Positions 42,494 through 50,871 of a stretch of DNA of 64,000 nt are shown piece by piece. Both the position numbers and the translations under genes were made by a program. Below the pieces are notes generated by a model. It searched no databases, was not told the origin of the DNA, and saw only the letters and a program-made list of their open reading frames with translations. The stretch lies in contig JAYRWH010000017.1 of NCBI GenBank assembly GCA_041918155.1, forward strand, positions 13,138 through 77,137, in the 5' to 3' direction. Each line of letters opens with the position of its first letter. Positions within the stretch are counted from its first letter, which is position 1. This DNA is from UBA668 sp041918155. Lineage in GTDB: Bacteria; Actinomycetota; Acidimicrobiia; Acidimicrobiales; Ilumatobacteraceae.

Positions 42494-42727
42494 TCAGGGA
42501 GTCACCGGATCGGGCACGTTGCCCTTGGCCTGGTTGAACTTGGCGCTGAAGAACGCGGTCGCCGCGAGGGCGACGACGATGCCGACGGCCAGCCACAGCA
42601 TCTTCGTCACCGCCTCGTCGATACCGCTCTCGTCGTGCCGCTCAGTCCACGCCTTCTTGCCCCGCGTGCACAGCTCGCCGTAGCCGATCTGCATCCAGAC
42701 CGCCAGTGAAAGGAGTTGTTCGGTCAT
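42494..42727 (-). CDS. Small pilin-like membrane protein, Tad locus 2
   Basis: A 77-residue protein with one hydrophobic helix (MLWLAVGIVVALAATAFFSA, about residues 43-62) after a charged 40-residue N-terminal part. It sits where the Flp pilin gene is expected, between tadC and tadE. There is no clear G-x(4)-E prepilin cleavage motif, so it could be a non-processed pilin-like subunit or a small accessory protein. A 69-base gap separates it from tadC. Confidence 0.68.
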   Translation of the reverse strand: MTEQLLSLAVWMQIGYGELCTRGKKAWTERHDESGIDEAVTKMLWLAVGIVVALAATAFFSAKFNQAKGNVPDPVTP

Positions 42728-42796
42728 CCGCCTGTCCGTTCTCTTGTTGTGGTGTGTGGTTGGTGATGCACCGCTGCAGGAGGTGCCCTGTCCGGC

Positions 42797-43681
42797 CTAT
42801 CCCCCGAACGCGGCACTGATGCGCTGCGCCAAGGGGTAGGCCAAGAACACGATCGTGGAGACCACGAAGCCGATGGTGGGGCCGGAGAGGTTGGCGTTGG
42901 CGCGATCGGCATCACGCTCCAACTCGTCGAGTGCCTTGGCGCGCATCGCCGACGACAAGGTCGCCACCGTCTCGCCGATCGACACGCCTTGCAGCCCCTG
43001 GCGCTCCAGCGAGGTGGCGAACTCGCAGAGCTCACGCACGTCGTAGTGCCGGCCGAAGGAATCGAGCGCCTCCCACAGGGCGACACCGCGTTGGGGCGCG
43101 GTCAGCAACTCATCGCGCAGCGAGTCGAAGGCTGCGCTCGCGCCGACGCTGAGCGCGAAGCGGACGGCCTCCTCGACACTCTGGTCCGTGGTGAGGCCAA
43201 CGGCCACTAGTTGCACGAAGTCGTTCGCGGCGCGACGCAACTCACCGCGCCGCCGCTCGATCTTCGCCGCCACGTCCTGCAGGATCGTGAACGCACCCAT
43301 CGCCGCCGCCACGAGGGGCACCACCAGCCACAGTGGTGAGACCGGCAGCATCCCCATGGCCGTCAACGCCGCGACCGAAGCCAGGACGGCGAGCAACAGG
43401 ATCCCGGCGGATGTGACAACGCGGGTCACCACGGTCGCCGGCGTGAGCCCCGCCACCGCGAGACCGGCGCCGTACCGACGGTCGACCCACCGCCCGGGCG
43501 CACCCGCGGCGAGCGCTCCGGTCCATGACTGGCCGACCCCGGCAACACTCACTTGCTCGCCGTACATCACCCGCCGGGCCGCGGCCAACGAGCGCGGCGC
43601 CCGCCGCACACCGCGGGCGACGCACCACAGGCCGGCGGCCACCAGCACCGCCGCGGCCGCGCCGAGCTGCAGCGGGTTCAC
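42797..43681 (-). CDS. TadC-type pilus platform protein, Tad locus 2
   Basis: The 294-residue inner-membrane protein has an F-domain (RRAANDFVQLVAVGLTTDQSVEEAV) between membrane pairs at about residues 5-20, 90-145 and 270-290. It starts at GTG 43681, whose GTGA overlaps the stop of tadB. A longer reading from 43771 would lie within tadB and is not used. Full length, unlike the TadC-like protein of locus 1. Confidence 0.88.
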   Translation of the reverse strand: MNPLQLGAAAAVLVAAGLWCVARGVRRAPRSLAAARRVMYGEQVSVAGVGQSWTGALAAGAPGRWVDRRYGAGLAVAGLTPATVVTRVVTSAGILLLAVLASVAALTAMGMLPVSPLWLVVPLVAAAMGAFTILQDVAAKIERRRGELRRAANDFVQLVAVGLTTDQSVEEAVRFALSVGASAAFDSLRDELLTAPQRGVALWEALDSFGRHYDVRELCEFATSLERQGLQGVSIGETVATLSSAMRAKALDELERDADRANANLSGPTIGFVVSTIVFLAYPLAQRISAAFGG

Positions 43682-44559
43682 GACGCCACCCCTTCGGAGC
43701 CTGCGATTCGATAGCGAGCGGGGGCGTCGTAGCGGCACAGCGACCGCAGCCACAGCACGCACCCGAACCACAGCCCGATCGGCAGCAGCAGCACCATCTG
43801 CCCGACGGCAGTGTCGTACGGGTCGAGCAGGTCGCCGCCGGCGAAGCGGAGGTAGAGCACCAGGAACGTGCCGATCCCCACCAACCGCTTCATGCTCGAC
43901 TGGTAGATGGCGCGGGTGCGATCAATGCGCTCGCGGGCGGTGACCTCGCCGCGCGCTGCTGCGGCGAGCGCCTGCACGGTCGCGTGCAGGCGACCCGCGC
44001 CGGCCGAGCCGCCGATCACCAGCCGCATCGCCGCGATCGCCGCGTCGGCGGTGGGGTGCGCGAGATCGTCGGCGAGGTCGGCCAATGCGTCCTCCGTGCG
44101 ATAGCCCAGCCGACGGCGATGGGCGAAGGTCTGCAGGGCGCCGGCGATCGCCTCCGGTGGGCGGGCGGCAACCTGCTCGAGCGCCTCCTCGGCGGCGACG
44201 GACGACCCGCGCAGCGTGTCGCGCAAGTCCTCCAGCCACTTCGCGATCCCCTCCAGCCGTTCACGCTCCTCGTCGGCGCGCCGGTCGTGCAACAGCCGGC
44301 CCCACATGGCAACCAGTGCGCCGGCCAGCGCCGCGAGTACTAGCCAACGAGTTGCCAGGAGCACGATCACCCCGGTGGCCGCGGCCATCGCCCAGCGCCG
44401 GTTGCGTTCAGCGCGCTCCGCGGCCACCAGCGCGGGCGGGCGCGCGGACGGGGTGCCTGAGCTGGGCGTGGTGAAGCCGCGCGCGATCGCCGCCAGAGCG
44501 AGGCCGAGGAGCAGCAGCACGCCCAGGGTGACGGCGCTCGGGGGCAGGGGAGCGGACAT
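43678..44559 (-). CDS. TadB-type pilus platform protein, Tad locus 2
   Basis: The 293-residue protein has an N-terminal helix, a second pair near residues 55-85, the cytoplasmic F domain (WLEDLRDTLRGSSVAAEEALEQV) and two C-terminal helices (LVGIGTFLVLYLRFAGG and MVLLLPIGLWFGCVL). The ATG at 44559 overlaps the stop of the ATPase gene. The much longer open frame upstream is antisense-like shadow within the ATPase gene. Confidence 0.88.
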   Translation of the reverse strand: MSAPLPPSAVTLGVLLLLGLALAAIARGFTTPSSGTPSARPPALVAAERAERNRRWAMAAATGVIVLLATRWLVLAALAGALVAMWGRLLHDRRADEERERLEGIAKWLEDLRDTLRGSSVAAEEALEQVAARPPEAIAGALQTFAHRRRLGYRTEDALADLADDLAHPTADAAIAAMRLVIGGSAGAGRLHATVQALAAAARGEVTARERIDRTRAIYQSSMKRLVGIGTFLVLYLRFAGGDLLDPYDTAVGQMVLLLPIGLWFGCVLWLRSLCRYDAPARYRIAGSEGVAS

Positions 44560-45908
44560 CACACCACCTGGCGCAGGATTGGCGCGGCCGAGTGCAACGG
44601 ACTGTGGGTATCGCCGGCACCATGCCACCATTGGGTGGAGAAGTCGGGTGTCGCCGCGCGCAGGCGATCGAGCATCGGGCGTTGCGGCTCGGACGCGGGC
44701 CGCGCGCGGCGATCGCTGGCGTCGGAGCGTGATGCGAAGAGCCGATGCAGCACGAAGCGCGTACCGTCCTCTTCGACCGATGGCGCGGCGATCTCGCTGA
44801 CGTAACGCCCCGAGCGGTTGTCGCCGGCCACGTGCACCACGAGGTCGATACTGCGATACACCTGCCAGCGGGACATCTTCAGCTCGACACCGTTGTGGTA
44901 CGCGATCAGCTCGCCGAGCCGCTCGACGCCGTCCTTGGCCGATCCACCGTGCACCGTGGCCATCGCGCCCTGCCCGATCGACATCGCCTGCACGAGGGCG
45001 CCACCCTCGGGCCCACGGACCTCGCCGACGACGATCCAGTCGGCACGGGTGCGCACGGCCGGAACCATCATGTCGTGGCACGAGATGCCGACCCCGTCGC
45101 TCGTGCTCGGCACCCGCGACTGGTAGGCGTGCACGAACTGGTGATGGCCCATATTCGCAAGGTTGAGCTCGAAGTCGGTCTCGACGGTGACGATCACGTC
45201 GTCCTCGTCGATCTCGTGCACGAGCGCCCGCAGCAGCGTCGTCTTGCCGCTGCCCATGCGACCACACACCACGACGGTCATGTCGGCTGCGACCGCGGCG
45301 CGCAGCAGAGCCACCGCGCCTTGATCGAGCATGCCGCGCTCGCCGAGCGCCGCGAGATCCATGCCGAACACCGCCGCGCGGCGGATCGTCACCAGGGGCC
45401 GCTGCACGACATCGAAGCCCTCGCCGTGGAAACGCACCCCGGGCTCCAGCTCGAGGTCGACGAACGGGTTCTCGCGGTTGAATGGGCGACGGCGCATCGT
45501 TGCTGTGTCGTAAATGATTCGCTCGAGGTCGCGGTCGCGACGCACGAGTGGTGGCAACACCTGGCGCGTGCCGTCGGCGCGCTCCACACGCACAGGGTCG
45601 GCTCCGAACACGAGCACGTCGGTGACCTGAGGATCGCGCAGCACGGTGAGCAGCCGGGGCAGCCCGAACAGCTCCGACACGACGCGCTCGACGATGGCCG
45701 CGTGCTCCTCCACCGCGAGCGGTGTGGCCCGCGCGGTCATCCGCTGGCGATCCACCTCGAGGAGCACCACGCGCTCGAGCACGTCGCGCGTCATCTCCTC
45801 GCGGAGGTCGCGCTCGCTCGCGCTCTCGTCGCGGCCGGGCACCGGGAAGCGGTCGCCCCACTGGCGACGCACCTCGACGGCGAGTTGATCGAGTTCGTCA
45901 TCGGTCAT
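44559..45908 (-). CDS. TadA/CpaF secretion ATPase, Tad locus 2
   Basis: The 449-residue motor ATPase has a full N-terminal domain (REEMTRDVLERVVLLEVDRQR). It shows Walker A (CGRMGSGKTTLLRALV), an Asp box (VIVTVETDFELN), Walker B (ADWIVVGEVRGPEGG) and a His box (GQGAMATVHGGSA). It is only distantly similar to the shorter TadA of locus 1, so the two loci probably did not arise by recent duplication. Its start overlaps the stop of the MinD-like gene. Confidence 0.94.
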   Translation of the reverse strand: MTDDELDQLAVEVRRQWGDRFPVPGRDESASERDLREEMTRDVLERVVLLEVDRQRMTARATPLAVEEHAAIVERVVSELFGLPRLLTVLRDPQVTDVLVFGADPVRVERADGTRQVLPPLVRRDRDLERIIYDTATMRRRPFNRENPFVDLELEPGVRFHGEGFDVVQRPLVTIRRAAVFGMDLAALGERGMLDQGAVALLRAAVAADMTVVVCGRMGSGKTTLLRALVHEIDEDDVIVTVETDFELNLANMGHHQFVHAYQSRVPSTSDGVGISCHDMMVPAVRTRADWIVVGEVRGPEGGALVQAMSIGQGAMATVHGGSAKDGVERLGELIAYHNGVELKMSRWQVYRSIDLVVHVAGDNRSGRYVSEIAAPSVEEDGTRFVLHRLFASRSDASDRRARPASEPQRPMLDRLRAATPDFSTQWWHGAGDTHSPLHSAAPILRQVV

Positions 45909-46657
45909 GACGCCACCAACCGCTGTGCGAACGCGGTTTCAGCGATACGCCCAGCCGCGGTGATGAGCGGGCTGCGCACGAGGCGGCGATCGTCGACCGA
46001 CGCGCCGCGGTGCAGGAGGTCGACGGCCGCTGGGTCCCACGGCAACCAGCCGGCGCACTCGTCCGCGAGTTCGGCGAGCAGGCCCGAGCGGGGGAAGGCC
46101 ACACCGCCGGGCGAGTCGACGATGACGAGCCGGGTCGTGGCGCTGTCGAACCCGGGCTCGGTCGGCGCCACTCGCCCGCCGGTACGTAACCACTCGCCCG
46201 CGGCTACCGCCGCGCTCACCTCGGGAGTCGTGACCGCGAGCATGAGGTCGGCACGCTGAACCAGCGGCCACACCGGGCTTCCGGCCCGCAGCCGACCGAT
46301 GTCGATCACGACCGTGCCCGCTAGTTCTGCAAGCGACTCGGACCACGCGGCGCGCGGCCGGTGGCATGCGTGAGCGCGGAACGGATCGGCCGGCGAGCTG
46401 ACGATGCGCAGGCGACCGTGGTGGTGGGCCACGTCGTGCAGCGCCTCGACCACCGAGCAGCGGTCGTTCGGGAAGGCCACCCGCTCGAGCCCGCCGACGG
46501 TGGTGGGCGCGAGCCGCATCCGCCCGGCGAGGACGCCCCCGGCCGGGTCTGCCTCCACCAGCCACGCGCCGCTGCCGTCACGGGCCGCGCAGGCTGCGAG
46601 GGCCAGTGCGGCCGTAGTGGTGCCGGTCCCCCGCCACGAGGTGACGGCCACGATCAT
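45905..46657 (-). CDS. TadZ/CpaE-like MinD-family protein, Tad locus 2
   Basis: The 250-residue protein opens MIVAVTSWRGTGTTTAALALA. It is a P-loop in which the usual K-G-G-x-G-K-T signature lysine is replaced (W-R-G-T-G-T-T), so ATP hydrolysis may be lost or altered. Later segments (VVIDIGRLRAG and RLVIVDSPGG) keep the MinD fold. It probably positions the machine. It overlaps cpaB-like and tadA genes by four bases each. Confidence 0.78.
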   Translation of the reverse strand: MIVAVTSWRGTGTTTAALALAACAARDGSGAWLVEADPAGGVLAGRMRLAPTTVGGLERVAFPNDRCSVVEALHDVAHHHGRLRIVSSPADPFRAHACHRPRAAWSESLAELAGTVVIDIGRLRAGSPVWPLVQRADLMLAVTTPEVSAAVAAGEWLRTGGRVAPTEPGFDSATTRLVIVDSPGGVAFPRSGLLAELADECAGWLPWDPAAVDLLHRGASVDDRRLVRSPLITAAGRIAETAFAQRLVAS

Positions 46658-47256
46658 GACGCGCCTGCCGCGGCGCGACCGACGAGGAGGAGCTGATCGG
46701 TCGCGGCGAGTTGGGCGATCGCGATCGACTGCACGGCCGGCACGGCGATCGTGACCTCCAGCTTGCCGTCGACCGACTCCGCCACACCGATGATCCGCAC
46801 CTCGGTGGGGGAGACCGTGGTGGAACCGTCGATCGACGCCGCGATCGCCACGTCGCCTCGCGCCAGACCGGCGGGATAGCGACCGGCGGCGAGCACCGCG
46901 CCGACCCGATCTTCACCGCTGTTCAGCGCCGGCTGATCGCTCCACATGCCCACCTGCACGAGTGCGCCGGGGGTGAGGTCGATCACGGCCACGCGACCGA
47001 CGAGCCGTTCGAGCGACGCTGCGGGCACCAGGCCCTGCACCGCCCCGTCGTAGGCGACGCCGGTGATCGTGAGGTCGTTGGCGACCAACTGGTGACCGGC
47101 GCTCACCGGTCGCGCGATCTGCACGACCTCAACGCGCTCGGCCGCTTGCGACAGACCCCATGCGACGAGCACCCCGGCAAGCACCACGAGCGCCGCGCCC
47201 ATGGCGAGCCACTGCGTCTGCACCTTGGGCCGCACGCGGGTACCCGCGGCGGTCAC
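46654..47256 (-). CDS. CpaB/SAF-domain protein, Tad locus 2
   Basis: The 200-residue protein has one N-terminal membrane helix (AMGAALVVLAGVLVAWGLS) and then an SAF domain (ARPVSAGHQLVANDLTI) and an RcpC/CpaB-like domain. Relatives cap or stabilise the outer part of Tad machines; in a Gram-positive cell the role would be at the membrane-wall boundary. GTG 47256 overlaps the stop of the prepilin peptidase gene. No equivalent exists in locus 1. Confidence 0.83.
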   Translation of the reverse strand: MTAAGTRVRPKVQTQWLAMGAALVVLAGVLVAWGLSQAAERVEVVQIARPVSAGHQLVANDLTITGVAYDGAVQGLVPAASLERLVGRVAVIDLTPGALVQVGMWSDQPALNSGEDRVGAVLAAGRYPAGLARGDVAIAASIDGSTTVSPTEVRIIGVAESVDGKLEVTIAVPAVQSIAIAQLAATDQLLLVGRAAAGAS

Positions 47257-47816
47257 CGCAACCACCCCATCGGCGCCATGAGGGCGCACGCCCAGCCCAG
47301 CCACAGCGACGGACCGAGTGGGAGGCGGACACGTGTGCGGAGCAAGCCGTAGCCGCCGGCAGCGAAGGCCGCAACGGCGACCGCGATGGGCGCGGCGAGC
47401 AACGCCCGCGGGCCCACGCTCGCGCCGATCACGGCGGCCATCTTCACGTCACCCATACCGAGGCCACGAACGAGGCGCACCCCGAGCAGCAGACCACCGG
47501 CGATGAGCGCGCCGACGATCGCCACGGCCATGTCACCGGTTGCGACCGCACCCGCGAGGGCGAGCGCGCCGGCCGCGAGCAAGAGACCGTTCGGCAGTCG
47601 CCGCTCGATGACATCGACGAACGCCGCGGTGGCGAGCAACGCTCCCACCGCGGCGGTCGTCCACAACGGCGTGCCGGCATCGGTGGCGATCACCACCGAT
47701 GCCGCGGTCGCACCGAGCCACGCAAACCGCGCGCGCCCGCTGCTCCGGTCCCATGCCTGCGCGACCCTGTGATGGGTCGGCACAGGTTCCGTATGTACAC
47801 AGTCCGCCGTCTTCAT
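47253..47816 (-). CDS. A24 prepilin peptidase (TadV/CpaA type), Tad locus 2
   Basis: The 187-residue membrane aspartic protease has the two catalytic aspartates in DVIERRLPNGLLL and GLGMGDVKMAA (the GxGD motif). It cleaves prepilin leaders on the cytoplasmic side. It is first in the operon, read from ATG 47816 with AGGGAAGG upstream. As it is the only such enzyme in the window, it may also process the Flp and TadE proteins of locus 1. Confidence 0.9.
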   Translation of the reverse strand: MKTADCVHTEPVPTHHRVAQAWDRSSGRARFAWLGATAASVVIATDAGTPLWTTAAVGALLATAAFVDVIERRLPNGLLLAAGALALAGAVATGDMAVAIVGALIAGGLLLGVRLVRGLGMGDVKMAAVIGASVGPRALLAAPIAVAVAAFAAGGYGLLRTRVRLPLGPSLWLGWACALMAPMGWLR

Positions 47817-47854
47817 TCGCCTTCCCTCCGCCAGGTGGGCTGAACGTGAAGCGC

Positions 47855-47909
47855 AATATGCCGCCGCCGACTGCGCTCTGTCAATGAAGTTCGCGAAACC
47901 TTGAAGGTT
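47855..47909 (-). promoter_or_regulatory. Promoter and dyad operator of Tad locus 2
   Basis: Reading on the minus strand, a perfect -35 element TTGACA (47884-47879) is followed after 18 bases by CATATT (47860-47855), a fair -10. The first start codon is about 39 bases further on. Directly upstream, AACCTTGAAGGTT (47897-47909) is a perfect dyad with a one-base centre, a possible activator or repressor site. This is the clearest sigma-70-type promoter in the window. Confidence 0.65.
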
Positions 47910-48011
47910 GCCCACGCCCTCACTGGGTACAACGAGATCGCCGAACCGGCAGATGGGGCGACGATTCCTTGTGGGACCGACCCGCCAGCGCCGCTAGTCT
48001 GTCGCGCGTCT

Positions 48012-48102
48012 GGAGAGGTGCCCGAGTCAGGTCGAAGGGACCGCACTGCTAATGCGGGGACCGCCTTAAAGCGGTCCGTGGGTTCAAATCCCACCCTCTC
48101 CG
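48012..48102 (+). tRNA. tRNA-Ser (anticodon GCU)
   Basis: The 91-nt class II tRNA has acceptor GGAGAGG/CCTCTCC with discriminator G, anticodon loop CTGCTAA (anticodon GCT, reading AGC and AGU), a long variable arm with stem GACCGC/GCGGTC, and T loop TTCAAAT. CCA is not encoded. A perfect palindrome GATCTCGCGAGAGATC lies just after it. Confidence 0.96.
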
Positions 48103-48130
48103 CGGGGTGATCTCGCGAGAGATCCCGGAC

Positions 48131-48157
48131 AGCCCGAACCCATAGTGGGTTCGGGCT
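48131..48157 (+). terminator. Terminator after tRNA-Ser
   Basis: AGCCCGAACCC and GGGTTCGGGCT form an eleven-pair perfect stem with loop ATAGT, followed by GACGCCGTTTTC. The position 28 bases after the tRNA and the T-run make an intrinsic terminator likely. Confidence 0.75.
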
Positions 48158-48193
48158 GACGCCGTTTTCGGGTCCCGAGGCCCCCTCTATGCT

Positions 48194-49465
48194 GTGTCGG
48201 TGGTGATCAAGGGCATCACCGACGAGGGCAGCGTCGGCACCGGCGGCCGCCTCGCCGGCCCCATCGCCAAGCAGGTGCGTCGTTGGCGAGCAACGATCGA
48301 CGCGTACGTTCCTCCCGCAGCGGCGGCCGACGGCCGGCTGGTGAGCCTCGACGTCGCCCGCGGCGTGGCGGTAGCGATGATGCTGTTTGTCGAGCAGCTG
48401 CGCGGCAACGGGTTCGCGTCGCTTCGGCACGCGGCGTGGGTGGGGCTCACTTGGGCCGACATCGTCTTCCCCTGCTTCATGTTCCTCGCCGGGTGCTCGT
48501 TGGCGGTGGTCACCCTTCGTGTACCGGCGACCGGCAACCTGATCGCGATGTTCGCGCGGCGGGCGCTGAACCTGTTCGCCGTCGGCCTCGTGTTCAACGC
48601 GTTCAGCGGAAGCGGCGCCGACCTGTCCACATTGCGGATTCCTGGCGTGCTGCAGCGCATCGGGGTGTGCCTGCTGGCCGCGCTGCTGGTGGTGCTCGCC
48701 TGCCGTCGGCTGTCGCTCGGCCGGTCGCAATCTGATCGTTCAGTGGTGTGGGTGGGCCTGGTGGCACTGGTGCTGTTGGTCGCCTACGGCCAGTGGTTGG
48801 TCAGGTCCGGGTTGGGATGCGGTTCGCAGATCACACCGCTGTGCAACGCGGCCGGTGAGCTGGATCGCCGCCTGTTGCCGCTGGCGCACCTCTACCGCGG
48901 TGCCGACTTCCCCGGCTACGACCCGGAGGGCGTTGCCGGCTCGGTGGCTGCGCTGGTCACCGTGTTGGCGGGGTGGGTGGGCATGCGCTGTGCCCTTGCC
49001 CGACAGGCATCGGTGCGCTGGGGGCTGCTTGCCCTTCCGGCCGCCGCAGCACTGTGGGCAGCGTCGTGGATCGGCCCGCTCACCGCGGGTGTCGGCTCGA
49101 TCAAGCGGTTGTGGAGCCCGGCGTTCACCTTGCGCACCGCTGCGCTCGCGCTCGTGCTGCTGGCACTGTGCCGGCCGCTCGATGGGCTGCAGCACCGTGC
49201 CGCGGCGGTCATCCATCGCGTCGTGTACCCCTTCTCGGCGCTCGGTCGCCATGCGCTCACCATCTACGTGGGCCAGCACCTCATCGGTACCGCGCTCGAC
49301 CGAACCACCATCGACGGTCGCTCGCTCGCCGATCACATGGCCGGCCACTTCGCCGGCTTCGGCCGCGAAGGCCGCTACCTGGCCTTCGCCGTCGCCTGCA
49401 CCGTCGCGGCTGCCGCGGTAGCACTCACCCTCGACGCCCTCGATCGCACGGCCAAACACCGCTAG
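48194..49465 (+). CDS. HGSNAT/DUF5009-like membrane acyltransferase
   Basis: The protein of about 423 residues has ten or eleven membrane helices after a 50-residue cytoplasmic start. The family marks are RLVSLDVARGVAVAMMLFVEQ, DIVFPCFMFLAGCSL and LRIPGVLQRIGVCLL, as in heparan-alpha-glucosaminide N-acetyltransferase relatives (DUF5009 and DUF1624). These move acetyl groups across the membrane onto sugars. The H residue used by eukaryotic HGSNAT is not clearly placed. Starts at GTG 48194 and GTG 48200 are both possible. It has its own transcript after the tRNA terminator. Confidence 0.83.
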   Translation: MSVVIKGITDEGSVGTGGRLAGPIAKQVRRWRATIDAYVPPAAAADGRLVSLDVARGVAVAMMLFVEQLRGNGFASLRHAAWVGLTWADIVFPCFMFLAGCSLAVVTLRVPATGNLIAMFARRALNLFAVGLVFNAFSGSGADLSTLRIPGVLQRIGVCLLAALLVVLACRRLSLGRSQSDRSVVWVGLVALVLLVAYGQWLVRSGLGCGSQITPLCNAAGELDRRLLPLAHLYRGADFPGYDPEGVAGSVAALVTVLAGWVGMRCALARQASVRWGLLALPAAAALWAASWIGPLTAGVGSIKRLWSPAFTLRTAALALVLLALCRPLDGLQHRAAAVIHRVVYPFSALGRHALTIYVGQHLIGTALDRTTIDGRSLADHMAGHFAGFGREGRYLAFAVACTVAAAAVALTLDALDRTAKHR

Positions 49466-49576
49466 ATAGTTCGGGTTGTCGCGCTTTCGGCCGGCACGCT
49501 GGGCCATCGCGCCAGGTGGCGGAAGGGCGGCGACGGATGTCACCTGTCGCCGGGCCGTCATCCGACCGTCACACTG

Positions 49577-49606
49577 TTGCGGTTTCATTACGACGAGGGA
49601 TACAGT
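49577..49606 (+). promoter_or_regulatory. Candidate promoter of the LysM/lysozyme-like gene pair
   Basis: TTGCGG (49577-49582) and TACAGT (49601-49606) are 18 bases apart, a reasonable match to sigma-70 elements, and the start codon is 61 bases downstream. The 201-base gap from 49466 holds nothing else that I can name. Confidence 0.35.
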
Positions 49607-49666
49607 TCCGTCATCCAGCCGGTCTCCGGATCGGTACCGACGCCAGCGGGCCGAGAGGTGGTGACG

Positions 49667-50857
49667 ATGTACTTCGACGATGACGACAAGGGTTTCTGGG
49701 ACAACGAGCCCACCCGTCCACTGGAGCGCCTCAGCCACCGGTTGAAGCCCGCCGGCAGTCCCCCACCGCGCCCCACCCGACCGATGGGGCCGCCCGCCGG
49801 CCGGCGCAGCCACACCGGCGAGATCCCGGTGGTGCCCCTCGCCCGCCGCGGCCCCTCCCGGCCCGGCGCCGCCCGCCCCGCCCTCGGTGACGTGGCCGAC
49901 CGGTTGCGCGAGGCCGCCCGCAATGTCGGCCGCCTGCGCCCCCAGGGCACGTCCACCGGCGCCGATCCGCGCACCAGGGTGCGCAATGTCGCCGCCGGCA
50001 TCGATCCGCTGATGCGCCGCCTCGGTTCGCTCGTGCTCGTGATCCTGCTCGCCATCCCGGTCGCCATCGCCCTGCGCAGTGGCAGCGCCGAGGGCCAGTC
50101 CATGCGCCCCGACAACACCACGGCCGCCACCGCTGCATTCGCCGAATCCACCGGCGAATCGCTCGCCGAGTCCACCGCCGCCACCACCGCAACGGTCACC
50201 GAGCCGCCCGTCACCGAGCCGGTCACCCAGCCAACGCCTGCCCCCACTGCGGCAGCGCCGGCAACCACACAGGCACCGGCCACCACGCCCAAGCCGGCGC
50301 CCGTGTGCCACAAGAAGTACACGGTCGTGCGCGGCGATTCGTGGAGCCGCATCGCCGGCAAGGTGGGCGTCGACACCCAGGAGATGCTCGACGCGAACAA
50401 CGCCACGGCGCGCACCCTGCTGCTGCCGGGCGAGACGGTGTGCATGCCGGCCAACGCCACGCCCACCACCGTCGCCGCGCCACGGCCCACACCGACCACG
50501 ACGAAGCCGGCGCCCAGGTCGAACCCCACGCCCACCACCCCGCCGCTCGTGAAGACCCGGGCCTACAGCAAGGCCGAGGTGGAAGCGATCATCCGCGAGG
50601 CGTGGCCGGCCGAGCTGGTCGACTGGGCGCTGAAGCAGGCGTGGAAGGAAAGCAACTACAACAACAACGCCTACAACAGCTGCTGCTACGGGCTGTACCA
50701 GCTCAACTTCCACGCACACAAGAGCTGGCTGGCGCGCTGCGGCGTCACCGAGCCGTCGCAGTTGTTCGACCCGAAGGTGAACACCCAGATGGCGATCATC
50801 GTCTTCCGCCGCATGGGCGGTCAGGGCCCCTGGACCGGCCCGATCCCCTGCGCCTGA
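49667..50857 (+). CDS. LysM plus lysozyme-like (SLT) cell-wall protein, first tandem copy
   Basis: The 396-residue protein has an acidic start (MYFDDDDKGFWDNEPTRP), a basic proline-rich cytoplasmic stretch and one membrane helix (about residues 125-145). A Thr/Pro-rich linker follows, then a LysM domain (YTVVRGDSWSRIAGKVGVD...LLLPGETVCMP) and a C-terminal lysozyme-like domain (AWKESNYNNNAYNSCCYGLYQLNF). The likely catalytic glutamate is in KES. It has no cleavable signal, so the enzyme domain is displayed outside on a tether. It is the first of two adjacent paralogues. Confidence 0.84.
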   Translation: MYFDDDDKGFWDNEPTRPLERLSHRLKPAGSPPPRPTRPMGPPAGRRSHTGEIPVVPLARRGPSRPGAARPALGDVADRLREAARNVGRLRPQGTSTGADPRTRVRNVAAGIDPLMRRLGSLVLVILLAIPVAIALRSGSAEGQSMRPDNTTAATAAFAESTGESLAESTAATTATVTEPPVTEPVTQPTPAPTAAAPATTQAPATTPKPAPVCHKKYTVVRGDSWSRIAGKVGVDTQEMLDANNATARTLLLPGETVCMPANATPTTVAAPRPTPTTTKPAPRSNPTPTTPPLVKTRAYSKAEVEAIIREAWPAELVDWALKQAWKESNYNNNAYNSCCYGLYQLNFHAHKSWLARCGVTEPSQLFDPKVNTQMAIIVFRRMGGQGPWTGPIPCA

Positions 50858-50871
50858 CCGCGGACGCCGAG

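Noticed and set aside
44745..46259. Plus-strand frame of 504 residues opposite the Tad locus 2 ATPase
   Set aside because: His/Arg-rich antisense frame. The minus strand has Walker A and B motifs in the expected order.
49466..49666. Possible c-di-AMP (ydaO-type) riboswitch before the LysM gene
   Set aside because: I could not find the conserved core pairing and motifs. Only a candidate promoter is supported.
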